Notes under the pieces: model-generated
Told to the model about the DNA's origin: nothing
The model's input: only the letters and a program-made list of their open reading frames with translations
The model's database searches: none
Assembly (NCBI RefSeq): GCF_040869045.1
Contig: NC_090320.1
Coordinates: forward strand, 248,434,978 to 248,498,977
Direction of reading: 5' to 3'
From: Eurosta solidaginis
Taxonomy: Eukaryota > Arthropoda > Insecta > Diptera > Tephritidae
Length of the DNA: 64,000 bases
Shown: positions 57,730 to 64,000 of the stretch, piece after piece
Position numbering within the stretch: position 1 is the first letter of the stretch
How the letters are laid out: each line of letters starts with the position of its first letter
Translations under genes and position numbers: made by a program

Positions 57730-59370
57730 CACTGATTATTATCTTGAGCTATTCCACGATGCTCTCTAATTTACCATGTGCGCCCTGCATATTAAGCTTA
57801 AAAAAGTCTTCACTGCCCATTCGACCTTGTATTAGTCACCAAGCCGAGTTTTAGCTGCTCCATCATCGGAATGTAAGTGCTGTCGACTAGCTCTTCTACA
57901 TTATCTCCTAATGAGAAATGTGTATCGAGAAGCGCCTTGAGGAACTATTCCTTGTTACGCAACCATTCCCTAATCCATTTCTATATTAGTCCTTGGACTA
58001 TTTCACCTCTGAATAGAACTTTTCGAGACCTAGCTGTTTCGCTAGAGCACTCGTTGTCCAATTTAAATGAGCGACTAAAGTCCACAGACCAAAATATTCA
58101 AGAGATCACAAAAAAAGAAACTTCCCCAGGCAATGGGAGCTTACTGGGTTGACTTATATCATATCCGTTTTATTCCCCAAATTCTTCTGTGTCTTTTCGC
58201 TGTTACAACAAAAAAAAAAAAAACGAAAACAAGATATTTTCAAAAACTCGGCGGGAGATATTTAAATTTGAAAGCGAAATTATTGCTGAATGAAATATCA
58301 TCCTATCTTGACTGCTGCTTCAAAAATCTTTCGAAAAAACGCCCTATTTCAGAATTTGTTGCAAAAACGCCCTATCTGAGATAGATAGAGCGTTTGTGAA
58401 AAAGCTCTGAGATTGGAAATTCTTCAACCGAAATCTGAGATAGCGCATTTTTGAAACAAATTCTTTCATAGCATTTTGAACTGGCAGCCGAAATAGGTTG
58501 ATATTCCCGCTGCAGTCTATATGGTAAATTTTATATGAAATAAGAAATGACATCTATGAATGAATATGTTTAGACGGAGTCTTGCTTTGCAAAACAAATT
58601 CGCGAAATAAAGTGCACCCTAATGCAGATACATACCTATGCGCAAGCATATTTATTTTCATTGCAGCTAATCCTGCATGCGCGCCGCCTTGAAGTCAAGG
58701 ACAATCCTTACTGTGCATTAGTTAGCTTACTTAAGGATTCTAAATCTCATCTTGCAAGTAATTATGAGTCTTTAATGTAACCTAACACTATTTGACGGAC
58801 TTAAAGGTCGTATTTCGGCATTACCTTCATCGTATAGATGTGAGGATAATAAAGTAATTAAAGGCATTTAAGTTAAAAACAATAAAGTGCCACACGCAGT
58901 TAATTAGTTGGCCTCGAAGTTTATCAACAAAAGTGCACAAAAATAAAATTAGTGAAAGAAATAGCAAATTGAGTGACTGGATTTCGACGGTCGATAATCA
59001 CCAACTGCCAAACGCTTAAAATACCTAAACTCTGATATTTTTTGACGTGGCGTTCGTTGATTAAAGGGCGATGATGATTGTCCAGAAGGTGGTATGAAAT
59101 GGTAATTTAGAAAATTTGTCTTTCAACGGCGAGAAATCAAATATATTAGTGGCATATTTATATACAAAATGGCAAAGAACTATTTGCTGAATACGCTCCG
59201 CTTAAAGTTAATAAACAGACCCTACTAGGATGCATTACCTAGATGATTCGACGTGGTCATACTATTATCTTTGTGGTGTGGATCAATATTCCGAAAAGGG
59301 CCATCAACATAGATAACATTCCTTAAAACATTCGGGTGTGTTATCGCTATAATAATAATAAGAAGAAGAT
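57730..59370. other. spacer with small relics
   Basis: 58330-58470 has inverted 'aaaacgccctatctgag / ctgagatag...gcg' phrases. 59255-59368 ('atattccgaaaagggccatcaacatagataacattcc', 'gtgttatcgctataataataa') is a relic 3' end of the CAA-tailed family. No host gene recognised. Confidence 0.45.
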
Positions 59371-61132
59371 TAGCTGAGCAGAGCTCACAGAGTATATTGA
59401 TTTTGTTCGCATAACGGTAACGGTGTAACGATATAAACTAATCGACATAGATATAGACTTCTATATATCAAAACGATCTGGGCGAAAAGAGAAATTCATT
59501 TAGCCATGTCCGTCCGTCTGTCCGTAAACACGATAACTTGAGTAAATTTTGAGGTATCTTAATAAAATTTAGTATGTAAGTTCCCGATCACTCATATCGA
59601 TATCGAAAATTTCGAAAAACCGAAAAAGTGCGATAATTCATTACCAAAGACGGTAAAGCGATCAAACTTTGTAGGTGGGTTGAACTTATGACGCAGAATA
59701 GAAAATTAGTAAAATTTTGGACAATGGGCGTGGCACCTCTCACTTTTAAAAGAAGGTAATTTAAAAGTTTTGCAAGCTGTAATTTGGCAGTCGTTGAAGA
59801 TATCATAATGAAATTTAACAGGAACGTTACTCTTATTACTATATGTATGCTTAATAAAAATTTGCAAAATCGGAGAACAACCACGCCCACTTTTTAAAAA
59901 AAAATGTTGTTTAAGTCAAATTTTAAAAGAAAAGTTAATATCTTTACAGTATATAAGTAAATTATGTCAACATTCAACTCCAGTAATGATATGGTGCAAC
60001 AAAATAAAAAAAACAAAAATTAAATTTCAAAATGGGAGTGGCTCCGCCCTTTTTCATTTAAATTGTCTAGAATACTTTTAATGCCATAAATCTAACAAAA
60101 ATTTACCAATCCTTGTGAAATTTGGTGAGGGCATAGCTTATATGACGATAACTGTTTTTCTGGGCGAAATTGGTTTAAAGCCACGCCCAGTTTTTATACA
60201 CAGTCGACCGTCTTTCTTTCCACTCGGCCGTTAACACGATAACTTGAGCAAAAATCGATATATCTTTACTAAACTTAGTTCACGCACTTATCTGAACTCA
60301 CTTTATCTTGGTATTAAAAATGGGCGAAATCCGACTATGACCACGCCCACTTTTTCGATATCAAAAATTGCGAAAAATGAAAAAAATGCCATAATTCTGT
60401 ACCAAATATGAAAAAGGTGATGAAACATGGTAATTGTATTGGTCTATTGACGCAAAATATAACTTTAGAAAAAACTGTTTAAAATGGGTGTGACACCTAC
60501 CATATTAAGTAGAAGAAAATGAAAACGTTCTGCTAGGCCAAATCAAAAGCCCTTAGAATCATGGCAGGAATACTGTTCGTGGTATGACATATATAAATAA
60601 ATTAGGGGTACCCGACAGATGATGTTCTGGGTCACCCTGGTCCACATTTAGATCGATATCTCGAAAACGCCTTCACATATACAACTACCACCACTCCCTT
60701 TTAAAGCTCTCATTAATACCTTTAATTTGATACCCGTATCGTACAAACGCATTCTAGAGTCAACCCTGGTCCACCTTTATAACGATATCTCGAAAAGGCG
60801 TCCACCTATAGAACTAAGGCCCACTCTTTTTTAAAATACTCATTAACACCTTTCATTTGATACCCTTATCGTACAAACACATTCTAGAGTCACCCCTGGT
60901 CCACCTTTATGGAAATTTCTCGAAAAAGCGTCCACCTATAGAACTATGGCCCACTCCCTCTTAAAATACTCTTTAATACCTTAATCATTTGATACACATG
61001 ACATACAAACACATTCCAGGGTTACCCAAGGTTCATTTTCTTACATTGTGATTTTCCCTTATTTTGTCTCCAAAGCTCTCAGCTGAGTATGTAATGCTCG
61101 GTTACACCCGAACTTACCCTTCCTTACTTGTT
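59371..61132 (+). mobile_element. Helentron-like element, copy 5
   Basis: Lacks the first about 11 bases (starts at TAGCTGAGCAGAGCTC). It keeps the (GTCC)n core at about 59506, has a short deletion at about 59590, and about three minisatellite monomers (60640-61015). Ends CTCAGCTGAGTAT, a hairpin (GCTCGG/CCGAAC, one mismatch) and CCTTACTTGTT. Confidence 0.8.
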
Positions 61133-64000
61133 TATTGTAACTTGGTTATTTGACATCGAATTCTTGGAATTGATAAGTCAATATTTAAGTCTTGAAAATC
61201 TGCATATTTTCTTTTAATGTCCTTTCAAGCTATGAATTCGTTTTCACATGATTCGTTCAGCTAGTCTGGTTTTAGGTAAAAGTTTTAGCTTAATTTGCAG
61301 CTAAAAAAAAAGCAAAATATTCAACTTGTGTTAAGAAAAGAAAATATTTGAAATTTTCTGATGAAAAAAAAATTTTTTTTTTGAGCATCACCATGTTTAT
61401 TGAAAAATAAAAAAGAAAACCTCTAAATAAATTTATAAATACGATTTAATATATAAAAAATTTATCTTTATGTGCGTATCACAGAAATATTATATTTTCA
61501 AGCCCCAGTATCTTGGCAACTCGTTGTTATTAACAACTTCCCTGTCCCCATACAAAGCGCTTTGAGAATACCCCACGCCCATTATTTTTTTGTATTGCTT
61601 AATTGAATAATATGAATATATATTATAAAATATTATTTTTATAAATAATTTGACATATATTTTTTTGGTTATTTTATTTTGTGAGTCAAATGTGACTTCT
61701 GAACGTAGCAAAAACAATTTTGTTTACCACGTTCAATGAGTCACGTGTGAACATATAGGACCATAAGAAATAATCTAAATAACGGTAAATTGATATATAA
61801 ATGTCAAAAGCGTGTATTGGTGTGCTTTTTTGTTTAACTGAAGTTAAAAGTATATACAAAAATTGAAGAAAATGAGAAAAAAAATTTCGAAATTTTCTTT
61901 CATTTTCCTAAAGTTTAGGTCTTTTGATATACGCTCACATAGAATTCACAAATATATAACGACACGTTCATACCAAGAAAGCGTCTTTAAGTTGTATAAA
62001 AAATGAGTCACACGTGACTCATGAACTTATTTCAATACGCTATTGTGAGTCATATATGACTCATTGGACAGGGATGTTGTTAAGCCTGGTTTTTTCCGTA
62101 AGGGCTGGTGGTTTTAGGTGGTACACTTGTAAAATTTTACCCCATACATATCTGACAAATCTTACTTGGTTTAAAATACATACTATATCGGTTTTCGTAA
62201 ATATGAGTGCGCAGAGCTTGGTTTCAATTTTAAACCAGAGAAGTATACACTTGTATTCAAAATATAAGTTTGGAATTGAAGTGCTTTGGATCGGAATCGT
62301 GTTCTTTTAATTTTTGAATTTTCAGCAATAGGTCTAAACTTTTTTTGTTTTATTGTTCAATTAGACCTGTTGAGCATCTAGATCTAAAATTTAAACCGAA
62401 TAGAAGTGAAAGAAGGCAATAGTAAATGGAGAAGTTATCAATTTAATACAAAATAATTTGAAAAGTGCTTAAGCCGATCAATTGTTTAAAATTTAGCCTC
62501 GAGTATTCAACAGTGTAGTGAATTTTATTGCGAATTTCATATAATGAATAGCAATTTGATCCCAATTCCAAAATTTTTTAGTAAAAAGTCTCAAATTTAG
62601 ACATAAGATATGTTCATATATCCGGCATTTATAGTTTGAAAAACCACTTGTGCTCTTATTTTTGGAGTAGATAAATTATTAGGTTCAGATTTCCTGCATA
62701 ACTTAAGATGGATTCAGCTGGTGTGTAATATTTTTTGTATATAGGCAGCACAAAAGCCAATTGGAACTACCGACCCAATGCATATTAATGTCTACCTTAA
62801 TACAAAAAAAAATACAATTTCCAGCAGGGTAATGTAACAATTTATTACAAATTTTGACACCAGAATGAGAAATAAATATTCCGTTATTGCCGAATTTTGT
62901 GTTCAGTCTTCTCACGAAAAATTGTGCAATACTCCAGGGACAACCTACGTAATTATTACTTTGAAGGTGACTGCAAATGCACTCTCCTATGTACGTTTAT
63001 GCATCAGTACGTACGGCTTCTTCGGCAATATAACATTTGTATTGCATAAAGTGGTGAATTGTATATGAGTAACTGCAATAAAATTCATACGAGTATCTCT
63101 ACATGTGTGCTGTGGGTGTGAGTATCTTCAGGTCATACATATGAATCGAATATGATGCTGTGGGGCGAAAGGTTATGAAAATGCGGCAAGTGCATTTGCC
63201 ATTTGAGTTACATGAACATATAAATGTATTAAAGACATGTTATCTTACACAGAAAACGTATGTATATTGCAATTTTTGTTATATTAAGAAAAACAATACA
63301 AAATAATAAGTATTTGTACTGTTAAGCCAATATTTTATGACACGTACTACCTACCAATAGTTAAGTTGCGTGGGAGTTAACAAATTGCATTGAATTTAGT
63401 TTGATCACTTTTGGTTGAATATTGAAAAGTTTCTTTTTTACTGGTCAATTAAGTTTTAAAGCTTCTTAGCAAAAAACAAATTCACTCACGTAAGTAGGAT
63501 AACTACTTGTGTATAAGTAAAACTACCCAACAAAAAAATTAGCTGACTTCAAGCTAACTACAAGTTGGTTTCGAATAAACCAACGTGCACTATTAGTTGT
63601 TTATTTTCATCCCATTCCCATTCTCAGGTAGATAGTCAGCTGTTTGGCTAGTTTTCGCGTCTTCACAAAAGATTTTTGGAAATTTTTCTACAAAATATTC
63701 ACAACTAAAGATTTCGCCAGAGGTTGGTCACCCAGTGTTGGCGAAAACGAAAATGTTAAATGAAATTATCTGATAGATTGCTATCCTCTAGGTAAAATAT
63801 AACTTAACTGGAGATGGTGAAAACGGCCCTAAGAGCCAGCAACAGATGGCTTTTATTGGGGAAGGAGAAGAAATATTTATTGTTATATTTTTTCGATATT
63901 TGAAAAAATTTGCAAAGCTCATAAAACAACATGGAAAACGGCGTGAAAATACAGATTACTTTCTTATATTTCACAATTCTTTTGACAAGTAATTTTCTGA
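61133..64000. other. AT-rich non-coding end of window
   Basis: No gene or transposon recognised. 61680-62065 holds a cluster of TGAGTCA/TGACTCA palindromes. ORFs here are short and compositional. Confidence 0.5.
61682..62063. promoter_or_regulatory. cluster of paired TGAGTCA palindromes
   Basis: TGAGTCA occurs at 61682, 61736, 62004 and 62046. At 62004-62021 and 62046-62063 it is paired with TGACTCA four bases on, forming 18-bp palindromes; the second, TGAGTCATATATGACTCA, is perfect. TGA(G/C)TCA is the AP-1-type bZIP site, and ACACGTGA at 62010-62017 also holds an E-box. Function is inferred only. They may instead be parts of an old inverted-repeat element. Confidence 0.35.

Overview
This is eukaryotic nuclear DNA, almost certainly from a higher fly and most likely a tephritid fruit fly or close relative. 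The reasons are AT-rich intergenic sequence, short introns, (CAA)n-tailed Jockey-type debris, RTE copies ending in (TAAG)n, and two Helentron-like families carrying the 'CATGTCCGTC' plus (GTCY)n core that is familiar from dipteran mini-me/DINE-type elements. There are no bacterial features. No complete host gene can be recognised. Most of the window is transposable-element sequence in various states of decay, with AT-rich unique spacer between.

Layout. 0.4-5.6 kb: Helentron-like copy 1, a solo LTR and a tandem-repeat element. 6.2-10.9 kb: two tRNA-derived SINEs, a Jockey 3' relic and two candidate groups of host exons (8.06-8.63 kb and 10.55-10.85 kb). 13.0-21.5 kb: RTE endonuclease relic, Helentron-like copy 2, a SINE, two solo LTRs and a retroposed Jockey-type element with a perfect 12-bp target duplication. 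24.5-29.3 kb: a second Helentron-like family, then a full-length 3.41-kb Transib (relative of RAG1) with perfect 12-bp terminal repeats and a CGACG target duplication. 29.3-34.9 kb: Jockey and RNase H-bearing non-LTR relics. 36.9-40 kb: a degenerate minisatellite, then a 5'-truncated RTE reverse transcriptase with a long ORF but altered catalytic YADD box. 41.1-44.2 kb: Helentron-like copy 3, whose internal minisatellite has become a 480-bp higher-order repeat. 46.2-50.7 kb: inverted tRNA-like foldback, hAT pseudogene, and an inverted-repeat-bounded composite containing a SINE, an internally deleted piggyBac and an RTE 3' fragment. 51.1-57.7 kb: Helentron-like copy 4, non-LTR relics, nested MITEs (one P-element-like) and a third copy of the tandem-repeat element. 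59.4-61.1 kb: Helentron-like copy 5. The rest, to 64 kb, is AT-rich and non-coding.

Working together: there is no operon or pathway. The relationships seen are parasitic and historical. Non-autonomous SINEs and retroposed elements depend on the LINE families whose relics lie nearby. The Helentron-like families share termini, which suggests a common absent helicase. Two otherwise unrelated repeat families carry homologous 110-131-bp minisatellite monomers. The most interesting signals are the V(D)J-signal-like ends of the Transib, the nascent higher-order repeat, and the P-like MITE.
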